64,000 nt of DNA from an uncultured Anaeromassilibacillus sp. (GTDB taxonomy: Bacteria > Bacillota > Clostridia > Oscillospirales > Acutalibacteraceae), in contig CAKNKY010000003.1 in the NCBI GenBank assembly GCA_930987725.1, forward strand, positions 1 through 64,000. The letters run 5' to 3'. The notes beneath the pieces were generated by a model. It was not told the DNA's origin and searched no databases. It saw only the letters and a list, made by a program, of their open reading frames with translations. Shown here one piece after another: positions 50,270 through 58,473 of the stretch (position 1 is its first letter; each line of letters begins with the position of its first letter). The position numbers and the translations under genes were made by a program.

Positions 50270-50309
50270 ACAGTTCCTCCTCCCGCCCTCCGGCTCCCTC
50301 GTCCGCCGG

Positions 50310-50334
50310 TTGGGCTGCCCGGGCTCGAACCGGG
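50310..50334 (-). other. tRNA 3'-end-like fragment in the XRE leader
   Basis: On the minus strand CCCGG, loop TTCGAGC, CCGGG (a perfect T-arm, 50318-50334) is followed by CAGCCCA (50311-50317), as an acceptor 3' strand, and then A (50310) and CCG. No 5' half (TGGGCTG), D-arm or anticodon arm exists upstream. It may be a tRNA remnant left by integration or deletion, or chance. Confidence 0.35.
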
Positions 50335-50361
50335 TCGAAAAAACGGAATAACACAAAGTAA

Positions 50362-50390
50362 AGTATAAACCATAGTGTACGATTTGTAAA
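50362..50390 (-). promoter_or_regulatory. Promoter of the 236-residue XRE regulator
   Basis: On the minus strand TTTACA (50385-50390), 17-bp spacer, TATACT (50362-50367); the leader of about 85 bases includes the tRNA-like fragment. Confidence 0.7.
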
Positions 50391-50540
50391 CCGCTAAATA
50401 CAGTAGATTTTTATGATTTGGGAACCCCACATTTTGGGCGCTGCCGCAGGAACGGCGCCGGGCCGGCCGCCCGTGCACGGAAGCCCGCAAGCAGCGCACC
50501 ACAGAAAACCGGCAGAACCGGAGGAAGGAAGTCAGAACTG

Positions 50541-51266
50541 ATGCAGTCCTATCTCATTCATCTCATCCGCCACGGCGTCACGGAGGGAAACCTGCGCGGC
50601 CAATACATCGGCTCCACGGACGTGCCTCTCGCGGAGGAAGGCAAAAAGCGATTGCTGGACCTGCGCGCCAAAGGCGGCTATCCCACGGCAAAAGCATACT
50701 TCTCCAGCCCGCTGCTTCGCTGCCGCCAGACGCTGGACGTGCTCTATCCCGGCGTGCAGCCCATTGTGCTGGACGGCCTGCGCGAGTGTGATTTCGGCGA
50801 ATGGGAGGGAAAAACGGCGGAACAGCTGGCAAAGGAAGATCCCCATTTCGCAGAGTGGATGGAAAGCGGCGCGCAGGCCACCCCTCCCGGCGGGGAATCG
50901 GGCGCGGTATTCATGCACCGCGTGTGCGAATCGTTTGAAAAGTTGGTGGAGGGGCTGATGCGCAGCGGCACCACGAGCGCCGTCGTTGTGACGCACGGCG
51001 GCGTGATGATGACGATCCTTTCCGCCTACGGTCTGCCCCGTGCCAATTTTTACGACTGGATCACGGAAAACGGCTGCGGCTATTCGCTGCGCATCACGCC
51101 CGGGCTCTGGATGCGGTCGATGGTTGCGGAAGTTTACGCCACCATTCCGGCGGGCGTAAACCCGCAGGAGGGGGACGGCAAATTTGTCATCAATCTGGCG
51201 CGCGAGGCCGCTGAGCGCGCCTATGGGAAAAAAACAGAAGCGGAAGAACAGAAAGAAGGCCATTGA
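50541..51266 (+). CDS. Histidine phosphatase family protein
   Basis: A 241-residue phosphoglycerate-mutase-like phosphatase. The catalytic RHG motif (LIRHGVTEGNLRGQYIG) holds the phosphorylated histidine; other active-site parts are SSPLLRCRQT, ECDFGEWEGKT and VVVTHGGVMM. It may be alpha-ribazole phosphatase (CobC)-like or a general phosphatase; no cobalamin gene is near. GGAGGAAGGA precedes the ATG at 50541. Its stop lies one base before the TIGR01440 gene, which indicates co-transcription. The C-terminus is a charged tail (AYGKKTEAEEQKEGH). Confidence 0.88.
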   Translation: MQSYLIHLIRHGVTEGNLRGQYIGSTDVPLAEEGKKRLLDLRAKGGYPTAKAYFSSPLLRCRQTLDVLYPGVQPIVLDGLRECDFGEWEGKTAEQLAKEDPHFAEWMESGAQATPPGGESGAVFMHRVCESFEKLVEGLMRSGTTSAVVVTHGGVMMTILSAYGLPRANFYDWITENGCGYSLRITPGLWMRSMVAEVYATIPAGVNPQEGDGKFVINLAREAAERAYGKKTEAEEQKEGH

Positions 51267-51267
51267 G

Positions 51268-51837
51268 ATGAAAACGGAGGAAGCGTTTTTGCAGCAGGTC
51301 CGCGAGGAGGCGGAACGCGCCGTCACGGAGCTGCTGGACATTGCCAAACTCGAGGAGGGCGATCTCTTCGTGGTGGGCTGCTCGTCGAGCGAAGTGGCAG
51401 GCAGCCGGATCGGGACGGATTCCCACCCGGATATTGCCGGGGCCATCCTCTCCGGGATTGCACCCGTCCTGGACCGGCACGGCGTTTACCTGGCGGCCCA
51501 GTGCTGCGAGCACCTGAACCGCGCGCTGATTGTGGAGGACGCGGCCCGGCGCGCCTACCGGCTGGAGCGCGTGAACGTCGTGCCGCAGCCGAAAGCGGGC
51601 GGTTCCTTTGCCACGGCGGCGTGGCAGGCGATGGAATCCCCCTGCGCTGTAGAGGAGGTGCGCGCCCGCGCCGGCATCGACATCGGCGGCACGCTGATCG
51701 GCATGCATCTCGCGCCGGTTGCCGTGCCCGTGCGGCTCAGCCTTTCGAAGATCGGCGAGGCCATCCTGCTCTGTGCCCGCACGCGCCCGAAATTTGTGGG
51801 CGGCGAGCGCGCCCATTACCAGGAAGATCTGCTGTAA
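51268..51837 (+). CDS. TIGR01440 / UPF0340 family protein
   Basis: A 189-residue protein of the conserved but uncharacterised UPF0340 family. Characteristic blocks are LFVVGCSSSEVAGSRIGTDSHP, AAQCCEHLNRALIVED, VNVVPQPKAGGSFATAAW and AGIDIGGTLIGMHL. Conserved cysteines and a CCEHLNR block hint at a catalytic or metal-binding role. No signal peptide. It follows the histidine phosphatase gene immediately; the adjacency is common enough to suggest a related role, but none is known. Confidence 0.88.
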   Translation: MKTEEAFLQQVREEAERAVTELLDIAKLEEGDLFVVGCSSSEVAGSRIGTDSHPDIAGAILSGIAPVLDRHGVYLAAQCCEHLNRALIVEDAARRAYRLERVNVVPQPKAGGSFATAAWQAMESPCAVEEVRARAGIDIGGTLIGMHLAPVAVPVRLSLSKIGEAILLCARTRPKFVGGERAHYQEDLL

Positions 51838-51842
51838 CCGGA

Positions 51843-51884
51843 AAAAGCCATGCCCTGCGGCTTCTCGCAGGGTATGGCTTTTAT
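51843..51884 (+). terminator. Terminator after the TIGR01440 gene
   Basis: AAAGCCAT-CCCTGCG pairs with CGCAGGG-ATGGCTTTT (6-base loop). It is directly followed by the tRNA promoter. Confidence 0.8.
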
Positions 51885-51885
51885 A

Positions 51886-51914
51886 TTGAAATTTTCCGCC
51901 CGGGATGTTATAAT
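51886..51914 (+). promoter_or_regulatory. Promoter of tRNA-Leu
   Basis: TTGAAA (51886-51891), 17-bp spacer, extended -10 TGT-TATAAT (51909-51914). Confidence 0.75.
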
Positions 51915-51973
51915 AAAGGAACCGGTTTGGGGCCCGCTCGGCCCAACCGGCAGCCGCCAGAGGCACAAAACCG

Positions 51974-52060
51974 GCCGGCGTGGCGGAATTGGCAGACGCA
52001 CGGGACTTAAAATCCCGCAGTAGAAATACTGTACCGGTTCGATCCCGGTCGCCGGCACCA
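51974..52060 (+). tRNA. tRNA-Leu (anticodon UAA)
   Basis: An 87-base class II tRNA. The 7-bp acceptor stem GCCGGCG pairs with CGCCGGC, followed by discriminator A and an encoded CCA (52058-52060). The D-loop holds GGCAGACGC; the anticodon loop CTTAAAA gives UAA (leucine UUA); the long variable arm is followed by a T-arm with GGTTCGATCC. It stands alone, with its own promoter and terminator. Confidence 0.98.
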
Positions 52061-52106
52061 GGCTGGACCTGGACGCACATCGCGTCCTGTGCCCGGCCTT
52101 TTTCTT
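52061..52106 (+). terminator. Terminator after tRNA-Leu
   Basis: GGCTGGACCTGGACGC pairs, with mismatches, with GCGTCCTGTGCCCGGCC, followed by TTTTTCTTTT. Confidence 0.8.
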
Positions 52107-52189
52107 TTGCCTCGCCGCTTGCGCCAGAAAGCCGTCATTGCCGTCATCCGCCCCGCTTGTGGAAATTCTCCTCCCCCTCGTCTTTCCGG

Positions 52190-52454
52190 TGCGCGTCAAG
52201 CGGGGCGCTGCACCGCACCGCGGTTACGGCCCGGTTCACAGCCTCATCATTGAGCCGCGTGCGGCCAGACAATGCCGAACATGCCAAAGACGGCATTGAG
52301 CAGGATTGCAGATGAGGCCGATCAGCCGGCTGGCCACCGCCGGGAGAATCATCCGCCGCAGTGCAGCCGGAGCAGGAAGCTTTTCAAAGACATCCTGCTG
52401 CTGAACTTTTTCTTCTGTGTGCACGGGTATCACCTGAGCTTTCTGAACGGACAC
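52190..52454 (-). pseudogene. Decayed MATE transporter remnant
   Basis: On the minus strand from 52454 (GTG start) an open frame reads DVFEKLPAPAALRRMILPAVASRLIGLICNP, the N-terminal segment of a MATE pump (compare the usual FEK-P-x6-LPT-SQLI-LIYN). The frame then loses homology; one base shift gives NAVFGMFGIVWPH and further stops. Only about the first 60 residues remain of some 450. An extended -10 (TGT-TATGAT, about 52480-52485) still precedes it. The remaining gap, 52107-52190 and 52455-52620, shows no gene. Confidence 0.6.
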
Positions 52455-52620
52455 ATGGGTTTCGTGGTTTTCCCAAATATCATAACACAGTTTTTCGGGT
52501 TCTCCACCCTTTTGCGGAATGAGAGGCAGCCACCGGTTGAAAACACGGCAAAAAAATTTTGCTTCCCTTTGAAAAAAATGATAAGCTTAAGGGAAGAAAA
52601 CACGGGAAAGGGTGTGCGGC

Positions 52621-53151
52621 ATGAACCACGCGGAAATGGAACTTCTTTACCGGGCGCTGTGCTGGGAAGAGGGGCACAGCAGACGCACGCAACACATTTT
52701 GAAGGTGTATGCGCTGGCAAAGCTGCTGGGAGAACGGGAAGGCTTGTCTGAAACGGAGCGCGAAACGCTGCAGGCGGCTGCCATCCTGCACGACATCGCC
52801 ATCCGGTTCTGCAAGGAACGGTACGACGGCGACGCCTGCCAGGCAAATCAGAAACGGGAAGCGCCTCGCCTCGTGCGCCTCTTTCTCTCCGAAGCCGGCT
52901 GCGATCCCACCTTTGCACCGGCTGTGATCGAGCTTGTTGTGCACCACCACGAGTACGAAGGGCCGCGCAGCCGGCTTTTGCAGCTGCTGATGGAGGCGGA
53001 TCTCCTCGTCAATTGCTTCGAAACAACGCCGGACGGCGCGGAACTGGAGAAAATCCGTGCCATCTTCCGCACGGCAACCGGCAAAACGCTGTTTGATCTC
53101 GCCTTTCCAGCGCAGCAGGGCGGTTTTCCTGCAGAGAAAGCCGGAAAATAG
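52621..53151 (+). CDS. HD-domain phosphohydrolase
   Basis: A 176-residue cytoplasmic metal-dependent phosphohydrolase. The HD motif is His57-Asp58 (AAILHDIAIRF), with a first histidine in GHSRRTQHILKVYALAK and a HHHEYEG motif near residue 109 completing the metal site. It is clearly related to the HD half of the HAD-HD fusion at 8619-9956. Such proteins cleave nucleotides or nucleotide-like phosphates; the substrate is unknown. GGGAAAGGG favours ATG 52621 over GTG 52612. It precedes the UvrA-like gene by 125 bases. Confidence 0.88.
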   Translation: MNHAEMELLYRALCWEEGHSRRTQHILKVYALAKLLGEREGLSETERETLQAAAILHDIAIRFCKERYDGDACQANQKREAPRLVRLFLSEAGCDPTFAPAVIELVVHHHEYEGPRSRLLQLLMEADLLVNCFETTPDGAELEKIRAIFRTATGKTLFDLAFPAQQGGFPAEKAGK

Positions 53152-53276
53152 CCGGCAGCCACGGCCGGTTTCCGAAGCAGGCAAGGCGCTTGTTCCGGCG
53201 GAGAGATGAAAAAGCGGAAAAGATGAGAACGGAGAAAGGGCGCGGCGGGCACCGCGCATAGGAAAGGAGCAGCCGA

Positions 53277-55754
53277 ATGATCGATCACATTGAGATCCGC
53301 GGGGCGCGGGTCCATAACCTGAAAAATATTGACGTGGACATTCCATTGGGCGGGATTGTGGGCATCGCGGGCGTTTCCGGCTCCGGAAAGTCCTCGCTGG
53401 CGCTCGGCGTGCTCTATGCGGAAGGCTCCCGGCGATATCTGGAATCACTCTCCACCTACACGCGCCGGCGCATGACGCAGGCAGCCCGCGCGCAGGTGGA
53501 CGAGATTCTCTATGTGCCGGCGGCGCTCGCCCTGCACCAGCGCCCCGGCGTGCCGGGCGTCCGCAGCACCTTCGGCACCGGCACGGAGCTGCTCAACAGC
53601 CTGCGTCTGCTGTTTTCCCGGCTGGCCAGCCACCGCTGCCCGAACGGCCACTATCTGCCGCCCACGCTTGCCGTGGCGGCAGGCCAGGAGCTGACCTGCC
53701 CCGCATGCGGCGCCCGCTTCCATGCGCCGAGCGCGGAGGAACTGGCCTTCAACAGCCAGGGGGCATGCCGCACATGCGGCGGCACCGGCCTTGTGCGCAC
53801 AGTGGATCGCTCCACGCTCGTGCCGGACGAATCGCTCACCATCGACGAGGGCGCCGTGGCTCCCTGGAACTCGCTTATGTGGTCGCTGATGACAGACGTC
53901 TGCCGCGAAATGGGCGTGCGCACAGACGTGCCCTTCCGCGATCTCACAGAGCGTGAACGGGATATCGTGTTCAACGGGCCTGCTGTGAAGAAACACATTT
54001 TCTATAAGCCGAAGCACTCCAACCAGGCCGGGGAACTCGATTTCACCTATTACAATGCCGTCTACACGGTGGAAAACGCACTGGCAAAGGTGAAGGACGA
54101 AAAAGGCATGAAGCGTGTGGAAAAATTCCTGAAAGAGGATGTCTGCCCTTCGTGCGGAGGCTCTCGCCTCTCCGAAGCGGCACGCGCGCCGCTGGTGCGC
54201 GGCATTTCCCTGGCGGAAGCCTGCCGCATGACGCTTTCCGCCCTGTGCGCCTGGGTGGAGGGCGTGCCGGATTCGCTGCCGGAGGAGATGCGTCCTATGG
54301 CCCGGAGCATCTGCGATTCGTTTTTCACCGCTTCGCGCCGCCTTCTGGATCTGGGGCTCGGATATCTTTCGCTCGACCGCGCCTCCTCCACCCTCTCCAC
54401 GGGCGAGCGGCAGCGCATGCAGCTGGCGCGTGCCGTGCGCAACCGCACCACGGGTGTGCTCTATGTGCTCGACGAGCCCTCCATCGGCCTGCACCCCTCC
54501 AACCTGGCCGGGCTGGCAGGCGTGATGCGCGATCTCGTGGCGGACGGGAACTCCGTTGTACTCGTCGATCACGACACGCAGCTTCTGGCCGAAGCCGACT
54601 GGATCATCGAGATGGGCCCGCAGGCAGGGGCAGGAGGCGGGCGCGTGATTGCCGAGGGCACAATCCCGCAGATCCTTCAAAACCCTGCTTCCCAGATTGG
54701 GCCTTTCCTGGCGGGCGGCAGTACGGAGCGGCCATGGGAACAGCCGGAAAGGGAAGCGCTCTTCCGCCTGGGCCGCATCCGCCTCTCCACCGGGCCGATC
54801 CACACCGTGAAGCCGCTCGAGGTGGAGATTCCGAAGGGGCGGCTCACCGTGGTGACAGGTGTTTCCGGCTCCGGCAAGACGACGCTCGTGCTCGAAAGCC
54901 TTGTGCCGGCGCTGGACGCGCTCACGCACGGCACGGCGCTGCCTGCCCACGTGCGGAGCGCTCAGGCCGAGGGCATCCGGCAGGTGAAGCTCATTGACGC
55001 TACGCCGATCGGCGTGAACGTGCGCTCCACCGTGGCGACGTACGCCAACGTGCACGACGAGCTGCGCAAGATCTTTGCCCGCACGGAGGACGCAAAGCGG
55101 CTTGGCCTGAAAGCAGGCGACTTTTCCTACAACACCGGCAGCCTGCGCTGCCCCGTGTGCGACGGGGCCGGCGTGATCAGCCTGGACGTGCAGTTCCTGC
55201 CCGACGTGGAGATCCCCTGCACGCAATGCCGCGGTTCGCGGTACGGCAAGCAGGCCGGCGAAGTGCGCATCCGCACGGCGGAGGGCGGGTATTACTCCCT
55301 GCCGGATCTGATGGCCATGGACATTTCCACGGCGCTGCTCGCCTGCTCCGGCATGAAGCTTGTGTCCCAGCGGCTGCAGGTGCTGCGGGAGCTGGGGCTC
55401 GGCTATCTCACGCTGGGAGAGGAAACGCCCGGCCTTTCCGGCGGCGAGGCACAGCGGCTCAAGCTCGCAAGCGAGATGGGCCGCGCGCAGGCAGACTCCG
55501 TTTTCGTGTTTGACGAGCCCACCATCGGCCTGCACCCGCTGGACGTGCGCACGCTTCTCTCCGTGTTCCGCGCCCTCATGGACAACGGCGCCACCGTTGT
55601 CGTCATCGAGCACGATCTCGATGTGATCCGCAGCGCCGACTATCTCATCGACATGGGCCCCGGCGGCGGAGAGGATGGCGGCCGCGTTGTGGCGGCAGGC
55701 ACACAGGAGGATCTTCGCCGCTGCCCGCAGAGCGCCACCGGGCGCTTCCTGTGA
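53277..55754 (+). CDS. UvrA-like ABC-ATPase, short (class II) form
   Basis: An 825-residue protein with two ABC ATPase modules. Walker A motifs are GVSGSGKSS near residue 34 and GVSGSGKTT near 529; signature motifs are STGERQRMQLA and LSGGEAQRLKLA; Walker B are YVLDEPSIGL and FVFDEPTIGL. Zinc-finger pairs are CPACGARF...CRTCGGTG and CPVCDGAGV...CTQCRGSRY. At 825 residues, against about 940 for UvrA, it lacks roughly 115 residues, as in UvrA2 proteins that have lost the UvrB-binding insert. A role in tolerance of DNA-binding drugs is likely rather than core excision repair. GGAAAGGAG precedes the ATG. Confidence 0.9.
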   Translation: MIDHIEIRGARVHNLKNIDVDIPLGGIVGIAGVSGSGKSSLALGVLYAEGSRRYLESLSTYTRRRMTQAARAQVDEILYVPAALALHQRPGVPGVRSTFGTGTELLNSLRLLFSRLASHRCPNGHYLPPTLAVAAGQELTCPACGARFHAPSAEELAFNSQGACRTCGGTGLVRTVDRSTLVPDESLTIDEGAVAPWNSLMWSLMTDVCREMGVRTDVPFRDLTERERDIVFNGPAVKKHIFYKPKHSNQAGELDFTYYNAVYTVENALAKVKDEKGMKRVEKFLKEDVCPSCGGSRLSEAARAPLVRGISLAEACRMTLSALCAWVEGVPDSLPEEMRPMARSICDSFFTASRRLLDLGLGYLSLDRASSTLSTGERQRMQLARAVRNRTTGVLYVLDEPSIGLHPSNLAGLAGVMRDLVADGNSVVLVDHDTQLLAEADWIIEMGPQAGAGGGRVIAEGTIPQILQNPASQIGPFLAGGSTERPWEQPEREALFRLGRIRLSTGPIHTVKPLEVEIPKGRLTVVTGVSGSGKTTLVLESLVPALDALTHGTALPAHVRSAQAEGIRQVKLIDATPIGVNVRSTVATYANVHDELRKIFARTEDAKRLGLKAGDFSYNTGSLRCPVCDGAGVISLDVQFLPDVEIPCTQCRGSRYGKQAGEVRIRTAEGGYYSLPDLMAMDISTALLACSGMKLVSQRLQVLRELGLGYLTLGEETPGLSGGEAQRLKLASEMGRAQADSVFVFDEPTIGLHPLDVRTLLSVFRALMDNGATVVVIEHDLDVIRSADYLIDMGPGGGEDGGRVVAAGTQEDLRRCPQSATGRFL

Positions 55755-55796
55755 GACTTTAAATCGTTGTTTTTCTGTGTTCCATCCAAAAAAGAA

Positions 55797-55825
55797 TTGA
55801 TCTTCAAAGATATTTCTGGTAAAAT
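55797..55825 (+). promoter_or_regulatory. Promoter of the SnoaL-GGDEF gene
   Basis: TTGATC (55797-55802), 17-bp spacer, TAAAAT (55820-55825). The leader of about 165 bases contains an imperfect hairpin (CCGG-C-CAGCC with GGCTG-G-CCGG, 55918-55946). I compared it with c-di-GMP riboswitch consensus by eye and do not see one. Confidence 0.6.
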
Positions 55826-55997
55826 ATAGACAGTTATCGTGGCTGTACCAAATACAGGCAGGCCCGAGAACGATTGTCCACAATAGACCGCCCGCTGCAA
55901 ATATCAGGGAATGCCACCCGGACAACAGCCCCGGCTGCTGCCCGGATGTGTGTAAGTGCGCCACTTGTTTGGCTGTGAAGAGGAGGAGAAACCGGAC

Positions 55998-56999
55998 ATG
56001 TATTGTGCTGCTGAAACGGAAAAGGATCGGAAAGACATTGTCCGGGATCTGACAAGCTACATGCTGCACAAATATTACGGGGAAAACGATGTGGAGGCGG
56101 TTGTGGCGCTGTTTGCCGACCCGTTTACCTGGATCGGCACAGGAGAGCACGAGCACGCAGCGGGAGCTGCAAATGTAACCTATATTTTCCGGCAATTTGC
56201 CGGATTTGTGCCGAAATGCACGCTCTCCGAGGAGGAATATGAGGTGAGCCGCCTTTCGAAGGACGCCTATCTCTGTGCGGGGCGCGTGTGGATTTCCACC
56301 GATCCTTCCACGGAGGTGTATTTGCGCATGCACCAGCGCATCACGACGGCATTCCTCTTTTCCGGCGATGAGGTGCACTGCTGTCACATTCACATCTCCA
56401 ATCCTTATACGGAAATGACGGCGGACGACATCGGCTTCCCTTCGCAGATGGCCCGGCAATCGCGGGAATATCTGCAGGCACAGATCGACGAGCAGAAGAG
56501 GCTGCTCGCAGAGCAGGCAGAAAAACTGATCCGCCTGAGCTTTTCCGACGCTTTGACAGGCCTTGCCAACCGCACAAAATTCAATCTGGATGTAAACAAG
56601 CTTGCGGAAGAGCCGAACGAGCCCCTTGGCATAGCTTATTTTGATCTGAACAGCCTGAAGGAGACGAACGATCGCTGCGGCCACGCGGGCGGAGACGAGC
56701 TGCTGGTGCGCGCTGCCGGCCATATTTCACGCGTCTTTCCGGGCTGCTGCTACCGCATCGGCGGAGACGAATTTGTCGTGATTGACCGCGCGGCGGAGGA
56801 ACAAACCTTCCGCACGATGGCGGAACATCTGCGTGCCACAATGGAGGCGGACGACGTGAGCTGCTCCGTGGGCGTCTCCTGGCAGCCTGCGGAGCACGTG
56901 AATTTCCGCGAACAGTTTTTTGAGGCGGACAAGCAGATGTATGTCCAGAAGGAACTTTATTACAGAAGCCGTGAGATTGCGCGCAGGAAAAAGCGGTGA
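55998..56999 (+). CDS. SnoaL-like domain fused to a GGDEF diguanylate cyclase
   Basis: A 333-residue soluble protein. Residues 10-145 look like a SnoaL/NTF2-type sensor fold (LTSYMLHKYYGENDVEAVVALF, DPFTWIGTGEHEHA, HQRITTAFLF, CHIHISNPY). A short coiled-coil (residues 150-185, EYLQAQIDEQKRLLAEQAEKL) leads to the GGDEF domain (residues 185-330), whose active site reads YRIGGDEFVVID. The RxxD inhibitory site is absent. It would make c-di-GMP in response to a small ligand or stress. AGGAGGAG sets ATG at 55998. It converges with the HPt gene across a terminator. Confidence 0.9.
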   Translation: MYCAAETEKDRKDIVRDLTSYMLHKYYGENDVEAVVALFADPFTWIGTGEHEHAAGAANVTYIFRQFAGFVPKCTLSEEEYEVSRLSKDAYLCAGRVWISTDPSTEVYLRMHQRITTAFLFSGDEVHCCHIHISNPYTEMTADDIGFPSQMARQSREYLQAQIDEQKRLLAEQAEKLIRLSFSDALTGLANRTKFNLDVNKLAEEPNEPLGIAYFDLNSLKETNDRCGHAGGDELLVRAAGHISRVFPGCCYRIGGDEFVVIDRAAEEQTFRTMAEHLRATMEADDVSCSVGVSWQPAEHVNFREQFFEADKQMYVQKELYYRSREIARRKKR

Positions 57000-57027
57000 G
57001 GCCTTTTCGGACTCTCACCGCTTTTCC
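56989..57027. terminator. Bidirectional terminator between the GGDEF and HPt genes
   Basis: AAAAGCGGTGAG (56989-57000, covering the GGDEF stop codon) pairs with CTCACCGCTTTT (57014-57025). Confidence 0.85.
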
Positions 57028-57040
57028 CTGTTATTTTTCT

Positions 57041-57388
57041 TTATCCGATGGCGTCCAGAACCGCCCGGTAGCTCTCCTCCAGAGCGGGGAAACCGGCCTT
57101 TGCCTGCTGCAGATCGCCGGCGCGCAGGCTGTCCACAAGCTCGCTGCTTCGGGCAAACACAACGCGCAGGGAGAGGTTTCCCGCCACGCCCTTGAGCGCA
57201 TGGGCGGCCTCATAAGCCCGGGCTGTGTCCCCCTCCTCCAGCGCCTGGCGCAGCAGGCCGAAGTTCGGGTCCTGCCCGAAGCGCAGCAAAAACTTCATCA
57301 TGAGTTCTTCTTTGCCCATGAAGCGCCGCACAGCATCCTCCACATCGATGCCGGCCGCTTTCAGGGCTTCTCTTTTTGCATCGTCCAT
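57041..57388 (-). CDS. HPt histidine phosphotransfer protein
   Basis: A 115-residue four-helix phosphotransfer protein. The phosphorylatable histidine is His63 in YEAAHALKGVAGNLSL; the conserved Lys and Gly three and four positions later fit the HPt signature. It would pass phosphate from the receiver of the hybrid kinase to another receiver, plausibly the receiver-HD-GYP protein. Its start overlaps the end of that gene by 28 bases, so it is co-translated. It is the last gene of the apparent operon. Confidence 0.9.
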   Translation of the reverse strand: MDDAKREALKAAGIDVEDAVRRFMGKEELMMKFLLRFGQDPNFGLLRQALEEGDTARAYEAAHALKGVAGNLSLRVVFARSSELVDSLRAGDLQQAKAGFPALEESYRAVLDAIG

Positions 57389-58473
57389 AACAGTTCCTCC
57401 TCTTTTTTTGATTGGCGGAACAGCGCGGCCAGCGCCGGCTCCTCCTGCTCAAAGCAGCGCAGCAGCACGGGGTTGAACACACCGCACTGGCCGCCCTTGA
57501 TCATCTCCATGGCCACGGCGGCCGGATATGGTTCCTTATAGCAGCGCTTGCTCACCAGCGCATCATACACATCCGCCAGGGCGACAACCTGCGTCCAGGG
57601 GGGCGTTTCGTCCCCCTTCAGGCCGTGCGGATATCCGCGGCCATCCCAGCGCTCGTGGTGGTGAAGCGCAATGTCGTAGGCATAGCGGAACGCCAGGTGA
57701 TCCCGCATCTGGGGAATGTGTGTCAGCAGCTCCGCGCCGCGCAGAGTGTGCGTCTTCATGAGTTCAAATTCCTCCGCCGTGAGGCGGCCCGGCTTGTTGA
57801 GCACGGCATCCGGAATGGCGATCTTCCCCACATCATGTGTGATGGCCCCCACGCTGACGAGATCGATCTCCTCTGCGGAAAGGCCTTTTCCCATTTCCGT
57901 GTGCAGCAGGATATGGCGCGTCATGCCGCGGATGCGGCGCACATGGGAACCGGATTCATCGCTGCGGAATTCAATGGCGGCGGCCAGCGCCTCCACCATG
58001 CCCATGCTCATATCAGCCAGCTCCCGCGTCTGGCGCAGGAGCTGATCCTTCTGCCGCTCCACCTCGGCGCTGAGCCTGCGCCGCGCACGGAACAGCTCCA
58101 TCACGGAATTAACGCGCCGGTGCACCACATAGGGCACAACCGGCTTTGCAATCACATCCATTACGCCCATCGCATAGGCTTCCCGCATCGTGTCATCGGC
58201 GGCGTCCGCCGTGATCAGGAAAACGGGGAGTTTCGCCGTCAGCCCGGCCTCGCTCATCTGTTTCAGCATCTCAATGCCGTTGAGCCGCGGCATTATGACG
58301 TCAAGCAGAACAGCGCTCACATGCGGATGCATCGCGAGCGCTTCCAATCCCTGCACGCCGTCCTCCGCCTCCAAAACCTCATATTCCTCACAGAAAATGG
58401 TGCTCAGGATGACGCGGTTCATCTCCTCGTCATCCACAATCAGGATACTTTCCCTTTTGGTTTCCGCCGGCAT
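57361..58473 (-). CDS. Response regulator with HD-GYP c-di-GMP phosphodiesterase output
   Basis: A 370-residue protein. Residues 8-130 are a receiver domain with acidic pocket Asp14/Asp15, phospho-acceptor Asp58 (VLLDVIMPRLNG) and KPV switch lysine. After a helical linker, residues 170-365 are HD-GYP: HDVGKIAIPD, HTLRGAELL, HHHERWDGRGYPHGL, ADVYDAL. It would hydrolyse c-di-GMP when phosphorylated. A 13-codon longer reading exists, but GGGAGGAG sets ATG at 58473, which overlaps the stop of the kinase gene (TGATG). Confidence 0.93.
   Translation of the reverse strand: MPAETKRESILIVDDEEMNRVILSTIFCEEYEVLEAEDGVQGLEALAMHPHVSAVLLDVIMPRLNGIEMLKQMSEAGLTAKLPVFLITADAADDTMREAYAMGVMDVIAKPVVPYVVHRRVNSVMELFRARRRLSAEVERQKDQLLRQTRELADMSMGMVEALAAAIEFRSDESGSHVRRIRGMTRHILLHTEMGKGLSAEEIDLVSVGAITHDVGKIAIPDAVLNKPGRLTAEEFELMKTHTLRGAELLTHIPQMRDHLAFRYAYDIALHHHERWDGRGYPHGLKGDETPPWTQVVALADVYDALVSKRCYKEPYPAAVAMEMIKGGQCGVFNPVLLRCFEQEEPALAALFRQSKKEEELLWTMQKEKP

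Noticed and set aside
50311-50380. A complete tRNA on the minus strand
   Set aside because: Only the T-arm and acceptor 3' strand are present; no anticodon arm, D-arm or 5' acceptor strand can be formed.
55832-55997. c-di-GMP riboswitch before the SnoaL-GGDEF gene
   Set aside because: The leader is long enough and has a hairpin, but neither class I nor class II consensus is visible. Only an Infernal search could settle it.
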